62,551 nucleotides of DNA from Streptomyces sp. CoH27 (GTDB lineage Bacteria > Actinomycetota > Actinomycetes > Streptomycetales > Streptomycetaceae). The notes below the pieces were generated by a model. That model was given only the letters and a program-made list of their open reading frames with translations, searched no databases and was not told the DNA's origin. Both the position numbers and the translations under genes were made by a program. Location: contig NZ_JAIQYY010000022.1 in assembly GCF_020181035.1 (NCBI RefSeq), positions 100,705-163,255 of the forward strand, read 5' to 3'. This document shows positions 62,436-62,551 of the stretch, piece by piece. Numbering within the stretch: the stretch's first letter is position 1; each line of letters opens with the position of its first letter.

Positions 62436-62551
62436 CAGTCCACCTGCAACTGATCCGACAACGCCTCGACCAGCAAGGAGCTTCCCAATGCTGATGTCAA
62501 GCGGCTGCCGTGACAGGTGGTGTTGCTTGATAGCACGCTCCGTCACGGATC

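Noticed and set aside
62436..62551. Partial ORF starting with ATG at 62488 after AAGGAGC and running off the window
   Set aside because: Only 21 codons are visible, Cys-rich and without recognisable similarity; not enough to call a gene.
1..62551. CRISPR arrays, tRNA or rRNA genes, phage integrase or attachment sites
   Set aside because: No regularly spaced repeats, no cloverleaf with TTCGA/GGTTC arms and no integrase-like protein were seen on reading both strands.

Overview
The window is very GC-rich DNA with long overlapping reading frames, actinobacterial ribosome-binding sites, frequent GTG starts and many families typical of Streptomyces: twin-arginine and Sec-secreted glycosidases with ricin-type (CBM13) tails, modular NRPS/PKS, CGNR zinc-finger and TetR regulators. 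It is most likely a Streptomyces chromosome, in an accessory, partly decayed stretch. I see no tRNA, rRNA or CRISPR array.

Region 1 (1-22.6 kb) is a plant-polysaccharide locus. Two ABC sugar permeases, an unrecognised barrel-like protein, an L-rhamnose-type mutarotase and a lactonase-type amidohydrolase are intact. They run into a decayed sugar-acid pathway: a frameshifted zinc dehydrogenase, a frameshifted SDR, and a scrambled aldolase/amidohydrolase remnant. Eight secreted enzymes follow: two related beta-helix proteins, a GH43 with ConA-like and CBM13 domains, two GH54 arabinofuranosidases, a GH97, and a GH43 of the exo-beta-1,3-galactanase type. The set suits arabinogalactan or pectic side chains carrying arabinose, galactose and deoxysugars.

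Region 2 (22.9-27.4 kb) is mixed: an alpha/beta hydrolase, an APC permease, an IS256-type transposase remnant and a hypothetical protein.

Region 3 (27.4-43.9 kb) is a compact minus-strand biosynthetic cluster. It encodes NRPS 1 (C-A-PCP-TE), NRPS/PKS 2 (A-PCP-C-A-PCP-KS-KR-ACP-TE, no acyltransferase), a GSCFA protein, an SGNH hydrolase-like protein and a TauD-type dioxygenase. The first four genes overlap and read as one transcript. The second A domain of NRPS/PKS 2 has a proline-type pocket (my reading DVQMVAHVVK). Pro extended by a KS-KR module plus a TauD enzyme is the core logic of the detoxin/rimosamide family, which makes this the most interesting system here. A good promoter, a Crp-like palindrome and a leader of about 400 nt precede it.

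Region 4 (44.0-45.7 kb) holds relics of a phosphotransferase and of a LuxR-type ATPase. Region 5 (46.1-55.5 kb) is a six-gene operon: APC permease, two DUF1989 proteins, a urea-carboxylase-like protein, allophanate hydrolase and TetR. By current knowledge of these families it is better read as guanidine assimilation than urea degradation. A 22-bp palindrome in front of it is the likely operator. Region 6 (55.6-60.3 kb) is a gene graveyard (IS5, IS3, beta-propeller and ATP-grasp/MFS relics) around one intact secreted hydrolase. The window ends with a divergent CGNR regulator/MFS exporter pair.
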